From contig CAIQRS010000190.1 of NCBI GenBank assembly GCA_903874275.1, forward strand, positions 1 through 40,662: a DNA stretch of 40,662 nt. The letters are read 5' to 3'. The translations under genes and the position numbers were made by a program. The notes under the pieces are model-generated. The model made no database searches and was not told the origin of the DNA. It saw nothing but the letters and a program-made list of their open reading frames with translations. Positions 25,791-32,153 of this stretch are shown here, piece by piece (position 1 is the first letter of the stretch; every line of letters begins with the position of its first letter). The stretch is from an uncultured Anaeromyxobacter sp. GTDB lineage: Bacteria > Myxococcota > Myxococcia > Myxococcales > Anaeromyxobacteraceae.

Positions 25791-27239
25791 CTACCGCCCC
25801 ACAACGGTGGCGACCGTCGCGGTCGTTGCCGTCGCGCCGTACGCGTGCGGCGTGATGCCGGTTCCGGGGCCGGGGTCGGCCGAGTAGCCGTGGACGCCCA
25901 TCTCGGAGAGGTCGAGGCCGTTCACCTCGTCCTCCGCCTCCACGCGGTTGCCGACGATCTTGCCGATGGCGAGGAAGGACAGCGCGGCGACGGGTGCGAC
26001 CCAGGCGATGTTGGCGACGATGGCGATGACCTCGGCCAGGAACTGGCCCGAGTCTCCGTAGAGCAGGCCGGTGACGCCCTTGGCCACGCCGTTCAGCCCC
26101 TGGCCGTAGACGCCGTTGGCGAAGATCCCGGTGGCGAGCACGCCGAAGGCCCCGTTCACGCCGTGCACCGCGATGGCGCCGACCGGGTCGTCGATCTTGA
26201 GAACGGTGTCGATGAAGGTGGCGGCCAGGATGACGAGCACGCCGGCGATGGCGCCGATGAGCATGGCGGCCCAGGAGGAGATGAAGGCGCAGGGAGCGGT
26301 GACGGCCACCAGGCCGGCCAGCATGCCGTTGGCGAGCCAGGACGGGTCGGCCTTGCCGTACTTGATCTTCACGTAGAGGTAGGCCGAGAAGGCGCCGGTG
26401 GCGCTCGCCAGCATGGTGTTCACGGCGACCACGGAAAGCCGGGTGTCCATGCCGGAGAGGGTCGAGCCGGCGTTGAAGCCGAACCAGCCGAAGGCCAGGA
26501 TGAACGTGCCGATCATGACCTGGGGGATGCTCTGCGGGGCGATGGGGTTGACCCGGCCGTCGGCGCCGTACTTGCCGATGCGCGGGCCGATCATCTTGGC
26601 GAGCACCAGCGCCATGACGCCGCCGGTGAGGTGGACGACGGAGCTGCCGGCGAAGTCCACGTGGCCGTGGCCGAGCCCGAAGTTCGTGCCCATGGTGGAG
26701 AGCCAGCCGCCGCCCCACGTCCAGTTGGCGTAGATGGGGTAGATGATCGTCGAGATCACGAAGCTGAAGAGGACGAAGGAGGAGATCTTCCAGCGCTCGG
26801 CGGCGGCGCCGGTGGGGATGGTGCAGGTGGTGTCCATGAACACCATCTGGAAGAGGAAGGTGGCGGCCACCGCCGGGGTGAACATGGAGAGGGGAAGGCC
26901 GAACCCGCTCATGCCGAAGAGGCCGAAGTCCTTGCCGAAGAGGCTGACAGTGAACTCCTTCGTCAGCGTGGTCTCGCCGAAGGCGGAGCCGACGCCGCCC
27001 ATCTGCAGGCCGAAGCCGATGAAGTAGAAGCCGATGATGCCGATGGCGTAGACGAGGAAGTTCATCCCCATGGTGTGCGCGGCGTTCTTGGCGCGCGTGA
27101 GGCCCGTCTCCACCAGCGCGAAGCCGGCCTGCATGAACATGACGAGGAAGCCCGCCATCATCGTCCAGACGATGTTGAGGGCGACTTGCGTGTCGGCGAG
27201 GTTCTTGGCGAGCTCGCTGATCGTGGGTTCGACTGCCAT
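25791..27239 (-). CDS. amt: ammonium transporter (Amt/Mep/Rh family)
   Basis: An 11-helix trimeric channel for NH4+/NH3, 482 residues. The signature DFAGSSVVHLTGG (Asp195, twin-His member His203), the second His359 in VHGVNGAFG and WFGFNAGS are all present, as is the gate TIPTGAAAERW. The C-terminal tail ends in a run of Thr/Ala/Val (TATTATVATVVGR) after GVHGYSADPG, which in Amt proteins is the contact for the PII protein. Usually glnK is next to amt; here none is adjacent. The start is ATG 27237-27239 (MAVEPTISEL) with AGGGAG seven bases upstream; the longer open frame is not used. A candidate sigma-54 promoter lies about 80 bp upstream, which fits nitrogen control. Confidence 0.96.
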   Translation of the reverse strand: MAVEPTISELAKNLADTQVALNIVWTMMAGFLVMFMQAGFALVETGLTRAKNAAHTMGMNFLVYAIGIIGFYFIGFGLQMGGVGSAFGETTLTKEFTVSLFGKDFGLFGMSGFGLPLSMFTPAVAATFLFQMVFMDTTCTIPTGAAAERWKISSFVLFSFVISTIIYPIYANWTWGGGWLSTMGTNFGLGHGHVDFAGSSVVHLTGGVMALVLAKMIGPRIGKYGADGRVNPIAPQSIPQVMIGTFILAFGWFGFNAGSTLSGMDTRLSVVAVNTMLASATGAFSAYLYVKIKYGKADPSWLANGMLAGLVAVTAPCAFISSWAAMLIGAIAGVLVILAATFIDTVLKIDDPVGAIAVHGVNGAFGVLATGIFANGVYGQGLNGVAKGVTGLLYGDSGQFLAEVIAIVANIAWVAPVAALSFLAIGKIVGNRVEAEDEVNGLDLSEMGVHGYSADPGPGTGITPHAYGATATTATVATVVGR

Positions 27240-27319
27240 CGTGTTTCTCCCTGAGGTTGGGGGTTTGTCTCCGCCTGCGCACCGAGCACGCGCCCGACCG
27301 CCCGACAGCCGGGGCATCT

Positions 27320-27333
27320 GCACCGGGCGTGCC
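27320..27333 (-). promoter_or_regulatory. candidate sigma-54 promoter of amt
   Basis: On the minus strand CGGCACG-CCCG-GTGCA has GG (27332-27333) and GC (27320-27321) ten bases apart and agrees with TGGCACG-N4-TTGC(A/T) at 10 of 12 positions. Transcription would start near 27308, about 70 nt before the ATG. amt is a classic nitrogen-regulated sigma-54 gene in proteobacteria, which strengthens the call. Confidence 0.55.
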
Positions 27334-27340
27334 GGATGGC

Positions 27341-27367
27341 CGGGAGGCCCGGGAGGCCCGGGAGAGG
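27341..27367. repeat. three 9-bp tandem repeats upstream of the amt promoter
   Basis: CGGGAGGCC occurs at 27341-27349 and 27350-27358, and CGGGAGAGG at 27359-27367. They abut the candidate sigma-54 element on its upstream side, ending 8 bp from its -24 GG. A run of equally spaced half-sites could be a protein array, or simple slippage in GC-rich DNA. Confidence 0.6.
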
Positions 27368-27488
27368 AGGCGGATCGGGGGTGAGTTGCCCGGAGGTCGA
27401 GCAGCGGCCTCCTGCCCGGTGAACGGATCACAGGCAGCGGAGGCGAGGACGGCGTCCGCGGCTGCGGCGCCGACGGGCAGGGCGCTGC

Positions 27489-28880
27489 TCAGGCCTCGAG
27501 CAGGTCGAGCAGGTCCGAGCGGACCGCGTCGCGGGCCACCGGATCGGGCGCGGCGACCAGCGCGCGCTCCAGGGTCTCGACCGCCTTCCGGCGGAAGCCC
27601 TTCTCGGCGTAGAGCGCGGCCAGGCTGCGCAGGGCCGGGAAGAAGTCGGCCCGCAACTCGACCGCCCGCTCGAAGGAGGTCATGGCGCGGAAGTGCTCGC
27701 CCTGGGCACGCAGCGTCTTCGCCAGCTGGTGGTGGGCCTCGGCGGCGAAGGGATCGGCCGCGATGGCCTCCTGGAGCGCGGCCGCGGCGGCGTCGAGGCG
27801 TCCGGCCAGCAGGAGCTCCTTCCCCCGGCGGATCATGAGATCCCCCCCGGAGGGCTTCACCGGGCCGCGGGTGGCCGTTGCCTCGAGAACCGAGTCGATC
27901 CGCCGGACCACGTCGTCGAGCCGGAAGGGCTTCTCGATGTAGTCCTCGGCACCGTAGGCGTCCCGGGCGTCCTGGGCGAACCGCCAGCCGCGGTACACCG
28001 CGGTCATCATGATCACCGGGAGGTCCCGGGTGCGGGCGTCGGCGCGCAGCCGGCGGGCCACCTCGAAGCCGTGGATGCGCGGGAGCATCGCGTCGAGGAG
28101 GACCAGCGCGGGCGGGTGGGAGGCGATGCGCGCCAGCCCCTCCTCGCCGTCGGGCGCGGTCTCCACGGTGAATCCGCGGGCCGAGAGCGCCCGCTCGAGC
28201 AGGGTCCGGATCTCGGGTTCGTCGTCCACCACCAGGATCCGCCGCGCGTCGCCCGAGAGGTCGGCCCGGGCCTCGGCCGTCCCGCCCGGAGCCTCCGGCA
28301 CGATGACGTCGGGCGGGGCTCCGTGCGCATCGTCGTCCACGACGATGATCACCTCGTCGCCCTCCGGGAGCGACAGCTCCACCGGAGCGGAATAGGCGAC
28401 GCCGCACCCTGGAGTGGCGTGGGCCCCGCGCCAGGCCGGCGCGTCCCGGAAGAGCCCGTCGTAGGCCTCCACGATGGCCTTGCGCAGCGCCCCGGCCACG
28501 GCGACGTAGGGGGAGATCTCCATCCCGGTGACGAACCGGACCTCGGCCAGCACGCGGTTCCCGCTGTCGGGGTCGGCCACGGCCAGGTGAAGCCGGCCGC
28601 CCTCGGTGGAGAGCGGGAGGATGTTGTCGGCCAGCGCCACCCGCGGCGGGACGAGCCGCAGGGCGTCGGCCAGGATCTCGGATCGGGAGAGATCGACCCC
28701 GGGCCATCCGTGCCTCTCGGCCAGGACCGTGACCAGCGCCTCCTCGGTCGCCTCGCCGGCGGCGAGCAGCTCGCTGCACAGGCGCGTGCCCCCCTTCTCG
28801 GCGGCGGCCTCGGCGCGCATCACCGCCTCGGGGGAAGCCACGCCACGCTCCACCAGGAGCTCGTGCGTCGGTCGCCCCAT
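27489..28880 (-). CDS. MshEN domain - response regulator receiver - TPR fusion
   Basis: A 463-residue signalling protein. Residues 1-145 form the MshEN (GSPII_E N-terminal) fold, which in other proteins binds cyclic di-GMP; the helix pairs HELLVERGVASPEAVMRAEA and SELLAAGEATEEALVTVLAERHG are recognisable. An acidic linker follows. The receiver domain (215-335) has Asp219-Asp220, phosphorylation site Asp263 (LVLLDAMLP), Thr293 and Lys317 (IEKPF), so it should be phosphorylatable. The C-terminus (350-463) is about three TPR-like helix pairs (AAAALQEAIAADPFAAEAHHQL). No DNA-binding or enzymatic output domain is seen, so the output is protein interaction. It begins three bases after the XRE-cupin stop, with GGGGTAGGGG ahead of ATG. 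Confidence 0.85.
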   Translation of the reverse strand: MGRPTHELLVERGVASPEAVMRAEAAAEKGGTRLCSELLAAGEATEEALVTVLAERHGWPGVDLSRSEILADALRLVPPRVALADNILPLSTEGGRLHLAVADPDSGNRVLAEVRFVTGMEISPYVAVAGALRKAIVEAYDGLFRDAPAWRGAHATPGCGVAYSAPVELSLPEGDEVIIVVDDDAHGAPPDVIVPEAPGGTAEARADLSGDARRILVVDDEPEIRTLLERALSARGFTVETAPDGEEGLARIASHPPALVLLDAMLPRIHGFEVARRLRADARTRDLPVIMMTAVYRGWRFAQDARDAYGAEDYIEKPFRLDDVVRRIDSVLEATATRGPVKPSGGDLMIRRGKELLLAGRLDAAAAALQEAIAADPFAAEAHHQLAKTLRAQGEHFRAMTSFERAVELRADFFPALRSLAALYAEKGFRRKAVETLERALVAAPDPVARDAVRSDLLDLLEA

Positions 28881-28883
28881 CCC

Positions 28884-29543
28884 CTACCCCACCGTGTCGG
28901 CGTAGGTCATGACGAGGTACATGACCGCCTCGACGTCGCCCGCGTTCCGGTAGGAGTGGGGTGCGTCGGCCTCGAAGACTACGGCGTCGCCGGGGCCGAG
29001 CGCGTGGGTGCCGCCGCCGGTCTCGATCTCCATGGCGCCGCGGCTCACCACGAGATTCTCCACCGTGCCGGGCGGGTGGGCGTCGGCCCGCTCGACCCCG
29101 CCGGGCGCGAGGCGCAGTTCGTAGAACTCGACCCGGCGCGGCTCGTCGAAGGGGAAGAGCGCCCGCGACACGAAGCTGCCATCGGAGGAGGCCAGCCGCT
29201 TGGCCTGGTCGGCGCGCATGACGTGGAAGGAGGCGGTGGAGCGGCTGGTGATGAGGGCGCTGAAGGGCACCTCGAGCGCCGTGCCGATCTTCCACAGCAC
29301 GTTCACCGTGGGTGCGCTCTGCCCGAGTTCGATCTGCCCGAGCATGGCCCGGGAGACGCCGGAGAGCTTGGCCAGCTTCTCCAGCGAGAGGTTGCGGCGG
29401 CCGCGCAACCGGCGCAGGTTCGCCCCCAGGACCGGGGTGAGGTCGTTGCCGGCGGCGGGGTGGGCCCGCTCGTGGCCCGGGACCCGCGCTCCCCGGACGC
29501 GCGCGCGGGGGCGCCGGGAGGCGGGGGGGTTCCTTGGAGGCAT
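28884..29543 (-). CDS. XRE-family transcriptional regulator with C-terminal cupin domain
   Basis: The 219-residue regulator has an Arg/Pro-rich N-terminal 35 residues, an XRE helix-turn-helix (about 38-95; LEKLAKLSGVSRAMLGQIELGQSAPTVNVLWKI) and a C-terminal cupin (135-215) with the metal-type box HPPGTVENLVVSRG and DAVVFEADAPHSYRN. Such proteins (PuuR/SutR-like) sense a small molecule and repress neighbouring genes. The ATG 29541-29543 is the only usable start; a strong promoter ends just before it, so the message is probably leaderless. It ends three bases before the MshEN-REC-TPR gene, so the two are co-expressed. A palindrome between the promoter boxes is a plausible autoregulatory site. 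Confidence 0.9.
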   Translation of the reverse strand: MPPRNPPASRRPRARVRGARVPGHERAHPAAGNDLTPVLGANLRRLRGRRNLSLEKLAKLSGVSRAMLGQIELGQSAPTVNVLWKIGTALEVPFSALITSRSTASFHVMRADQAKRLASSDGSFVSRALFPFDEPRRVEFYELRLAPGGVERADAHPPGTVENLVVSRGAMEIETGGGTHALGPGDAVVFEADAPHSYRNAGDVEAVMYLVMTYADTVG

Positions 29544-29549
29544 GCCCGA

Positions 29550-29578
29550 CTTATCCGTTCGGGCGGATGGCTTGTCAA
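29550..29578 (-). promoter_or_regulatory. sigma-70 promoter of the XRE-cupin gene, predicted leaderless start
   Basis: The -35 is TTGACA (29573-29578) and the -10 GATAAG (29550-29555), exactly 17 bases apart. ATG 29543 begins seven bases after the -10, where transcription itself should start. No Shine-Dalgarno can therefore exist, and the message would be leaderless. Confidence 0.65.
29553..29568. promoter_or_regulatory. palindromic candidate operator ATCCG-N6-CGGAT
   Basis: ATCCG (29553-29557) and CGGAT (29564-29568) are inverted around six bases. It overlaps the -10 and spacer, so a bound protein would block transcription. The same layout recurs before sahR at 40537-40552. Confidence 0.5.
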
Positions 29579-29591
29579 CAGTCCCGGCGGG

Positions 29592-30227
29592 TCAGCTGCC
29601 GCGATTCAGCCCGTCGGGGAGCTCGTTGGCGCGGGGCTCTCCCTCCCGCCTGGGGAAGTGCTCGGCGAGCCTGGCTCCGACGAGGTCGATGGCGGCCTCG
29701 AACCCCTGGCCGGGCGTTCCGCCGCGCATCCCGGCCACCAGCGCATCGACGGCCCGCTGCCACTCCTCGTCCCCCATGCGCGCGTGGATGCCCCGGTCGC
29801 CGATGATCACCGCCCGGTGCTCGCGCAGCGAGGCGAAGACCAGCACGCCGGTGCCCTCCCGGGTCTGGTGGAGGCCGTGCTCGAAGAAGGCCTGCTCGGC
29901 CCGCCCGTGCACGGCCTGCTCCTGGTGGCGGCGGCCGGCCAGCAGCCGCTCCACCGCCGGGAGCCGCCCCACGAGCCAGCCCACCACGCCGGCGAGGACC
30001 TGGAAGAGCAGCACCTCGGCCACGGCGGGGTCGTCCACCAGCAGTTCCACCGCCATGGTGGCGAGCGCCGCGCCCACGACCGCGCCGATCCAGCGAGCCT
30101 CCTCGTAGGGCTCCGAGCGCTCCACCACAACCGGGACCACCTGGCCGGTGCTGGTGGACTCGGCCCGCCGCACCGCCGCGGCGATCCGCTCCTGGGCCTC
30201 CTTCGGAAAAAGGGAATCGAGTGCCAT
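29592..30227 (-). CDS. TPM-domain membrane protein, second of a pair
   Basis: A 211-residue protein. It has two transmembrane helices near residues 46-65 and 70-92, flanked by an N-terminal helix ERIAAAVRRAESTSTGQVVPVVV that starts the TPM fold. The C-terminal half has the TPM signatures TGVLVFASLREHRAVIIGDRGIHARMG and GTPGQGFEAAIDLVGARLAEHFP. TPM domains are found in plant thylakoid phosphatase-like proteins and many bacterial membrane proteins; the bacterial role is not established. It follows the larger TPM gene by eight bases and belongs to the lemA-TPM-TPM unit. The XRE-cupin promoter begins right after its stop. Confidence 0.85.
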   Translation of the reverse strand: MALDSLFPKEAQERIAAAVRRAESTSTGQVVPVVVERSEPYEEARWIGAVVGAALATMAVELLVDDPAVAEVLLFQVLAGVVGWLVGRLPAVERLLAGRRHQEQAVHGRAEQAFFEHGLHQTREGTGVLVFASLREHRAVIIGDRGIHARMGDEEWQRAVDALVAGMRGGTPGQGFEAAIDLVGARLAEHFPRREGEPRANELPDGLNRGS

Positions 30228-30235
30228 GGCCGCTC

Positions 30236-31027
30236 CTACCAGCTCCCCGAGGCGCCGCCGCCGCTGAAGCCGCCGCCGCCGCCGCTCCAGCCTCCACCGC
30301 CGCCACCGCCGCTGCTGAACCCGCCGCCGCCGAACCCACCACCGCCCCAGGGACCGCGCGGCCCGTGCCGGCTGGCGCCGAGGAGCGCCCGGATGATCAC
30401 GAAGGCGATGACGATCAGGATGAAGACGGGCGACCCGAGCCCGAACAGGAAGGCGAACAGGGCGCCCAGGATCGGGATGCCGTCGATCTCCTTCTCGACG
30501 GTCTGGCGCCCCTGGGGCTTCTCCATCCCCTGCGGGAGCGCGCCCAGCGCACCCAGGATCTGCCGCCCGGCGGCGTGGAGCCCCTCCCCGTAACGCCCCT
30601 CCTTGAAGGCCGGGACGATGGCGGTGCGGATGATCCTCCCGGACTGGGCGTCGGTGAGCCCGCCCTCGAGCCCGCCGCCCACCTCGATGCGGACCTTGCG
30701 GTCCTTCACGGCGACCACCACGAGGACGCCGTCGTCCTTGCCCTTGCTCCCGAGCTTCCAGGCCTCGGCCACCCGCATCGAGAAGTCCTCGATGGCCTCG
30801 CCGTCGGTGGTGGAGACCACCAGGTACTGCAGCTGCGGGCCGGCCCCGCCGTGCTGGGCGCGCGCCGCGCGCGACAGGTCGCCGAGGCGCTGCTCCCAGC
30901 GCGCGTCGATGGCTCCGGCCGGGTCCACCACCGGGCCGGTCAGGCGCGGCACGGCCACCTCGGCGGCAACGGGCGGGGCCGCGACCAGGAGCAGCAGGGC
31001 CAGGGCGGCCGCGGGGCCGCGGGTCAC
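30236..31027 (-). CDS. secreted TPM-domain (YgcG-like) protein with Gly-rich tail
   Basis: The 263-residue protein has a signal peptide (about 1-22), a periplasmic TPM domain (30-165: GPVVDPAGAID, KGKDDGVLVVVAVKDRKVRIEVGGGLEG and GLTDAQSGRIIRTAIVPAF), a transmembrane helix (about 188-212) and a tail of glycine clusters with Ser, Phe and Trp ending GGASGSW. That architecture is the standard one for bacterial YgcG proteins next to lemA. The start is GTG 31025-31027, with AGGGAG six bases upstream, and follows the lemA stop by ten bases. The tail is disordered and may self-associate. Confidence 0.92.
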   Translation of the reverse strand: MTRGPAAALALLLLVAAPPVAAEVAVPRLTGPVVDPAGAIDARWEQRLGDLSRAARAQHGGAGPQLQYLVVSTTDGEAIEDFSMRVAEAWKLGSKGKDDGVLVVVAVKDRKVRIEVGGGLEGGLTDAQSGRIIRTAIVPAFKEGRYGEGLHAAGRQILGALGALPQGMEKPQGRQTVEKEIDGIPILGALFAFLFGLGSPVFILIVIAFVIIRALLGASRHGPRGPWGGGGFGGGGFSSGGGGGGGWSGGGGGFSGGGASGSW

Positions 31028-31037
31028 GTCGCGCTCC

Positions 31038-31619
31038 CTAGAACTTCACCTTGGGCGCCTCGGCGGCGCCGGGCGTCGTGGCGGCGAACTGGGGCTTGGC
31101 GGCGTGGTGGTAGAAGAGGCTGTTGGTGAAGCTGGTGGGCGGCACGGTGATCAGGTTGTTGAAGTCCTGCACCGACTGGATGTAGCGGCGGCGCGCCACC
31201 GCGATGCGGTTCTCGGTGCCCTCGAGCTGCACCTGGAGGTCGCGGAAGTTCTCGTTGGCCTTCAAATTTGGGTAGGCCTCGGAGACCGCCAGCAGCTTGC
31301 CGAGCGCCATGGTGAGCCCGCTCTGCGCCTGCTCGAACTTCTTCATGTTCTCGGGGGTGAGCTGGTCGGCGGTGAGCTTCACCTGGGTGGCCTGGGCGCG
31401 CGCCGCCATGACCCCCTCGAGCGTCTGCTGCTCGTGGGCCGCGTAGCCCTTCACCGTCTCGACCAGGTTCGGGACCAGGTCGGCGCGGCGCTGGTACTGG
31501 TTCTCGACCTCGGCCCAGGCTCCGGCCACGGCGTTGTTGGCCTGCGGGATGGACTGGACGCCGCAACCGGCGAGGGCGACGGCGGCGAGGACGGCGAGCG
31601 GGAGTCGTGCGTTGTTCAT
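31038..31619 (-). CDS. lemA: LemA family lipoprotein
   Basis: The 193-residue protein has a lipoprotein signal ending LAGC (Cys19). The LemA domain follows: NNAVAGAWAEVENQYQRRADLVPNLVETVKGYAAHEQQTLEGVMAARA is the family core, later SEAYPNLKANENFRDLQVQLEGTENRIAVARRRY. LemA proteins are long four-helix bundles anchored to the outside of the membrane. Function is unknown, but they almost always accompany TPM/YgcG genes, as here. It is the first gene of the unit. Its ATG (31617-31619) lies 59 bp from the start of the divergent alkyltransferase-like gene. Confidence 0.95.
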   Translation of the reverse strand: MNNARLPLAVLAAVALAGCGVQSIPQANNAVAGAWAEVENQYQRRADLVPNLVETVKGYAAHEQQTLEGVMAARAQATQVKLTADQLTPENMKKFEQAQSGLTMALGKLLAVSEAYPNLKANENFRDLQVQLEGTENRIAVARRRYIQSVQDFNNLITVPPTSFTNSLFYHHAAKPQFAATTPGAAEAPKVKF

Positions 31620-31678
31620 CCGGTCAGCGTAATGACGAAGGGGTGGTTGGCAAGCGAAACCGGACGGCCCCGGGCGGG

Positions 31679-32026
31679 ATGCCGCGTCGGGGGGCTCCCC
31701 CGGCTGGCTGGCGGGCGTATTACGCCGTCGTCGCGCGGATCCCCCGCGGCCGCGTGGCCACCTACGGCCAGGTGGCGCTGCTGGCCGGCAAGCCGCGCGC
31801 GGCGCGCCAGGTCGGCTACGCCCTCGCGGCGCTGCGGGGCGCCCGGCACCGCATCCCCTGGCAGCGCGTGCTGGGCAGCCGCCCCCGGGGCCTGGCGGCC
31901 ATCTCCATCCTCGACCCGATGGGCTCGGCCGTGCAGCGGGCGCTGCTCGAGGGCGAAGGCGTGGTGATGGACGAGCGGGGGCGCGTCTCGCTCGAGCGCT
32001 TCGGCTGGACGCCGCGCGGGCGGTAG
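31679..32026 (+). CDS. alkyltransferase-like DNA-damage recognition protein (Atl family)
   Basis: The 115-residue protein has the C-terminal fold of O6-alkylguanine-DNA alkyltransferase: IPRGRVATYGQVALLAG with the helix-turn-helix and DNA-flipping Tyr29, Arg43 finger in ARQVGYAL, then the active-site segment. Instead of PCHR it has PWQRV (Trp61), so the acceptor cysteine is replaced and no repair can occur. Such proteins bind O6-alkylguanine and hand the lesion to nucleotide excision repair. E. coli YbaZ has PWHR; here the histidine is also changed to glutamine, so the pocket differs. The start is ATG 31679 (MPRRGAPPAGW); a longer in-frame start would reach into the lemA start. Confidence 0.88.
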   Translation: MPRRGAPPAGWRAYYAVVARIPRGRVATYGQVALLAGKPRAARQVGYALAALRGARHRIPWQRVLGSRPRGLAAISILDPMGSAVQRALLEGEGVVMDERGRVSLERFGWTPRGR

Positions 32027-32153
32027 GGCGCGATTCGCGACTCGTAAATTCTCATTGAACCGGGTCCTCGAGATCCGCGCTGGCTTCGAGGGTCAGGAAA
32101 ACCTTCCCGGGCTGTCCCATGATCAACCGTCGTGAGGACGCGAAGGGAGTGAC

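Noticed and set aside
22862-25887. Open frames of about 1000 residues on both strands over the antiporter and MgtC genes
   Set aside because: Low-complexity His/Gly/Arg or Glu/Gly/His composition in alternative frames of two well-defined membrane proteins.
27240-27488. Small gene in the longest intergenic stretch before amt
   Set aside because: The amt frame is open upstream to 27431, but it lacks family similarity there and ATG 27239 has the ribosome-binding site and family start. The stretch is better read as promoter DNA.
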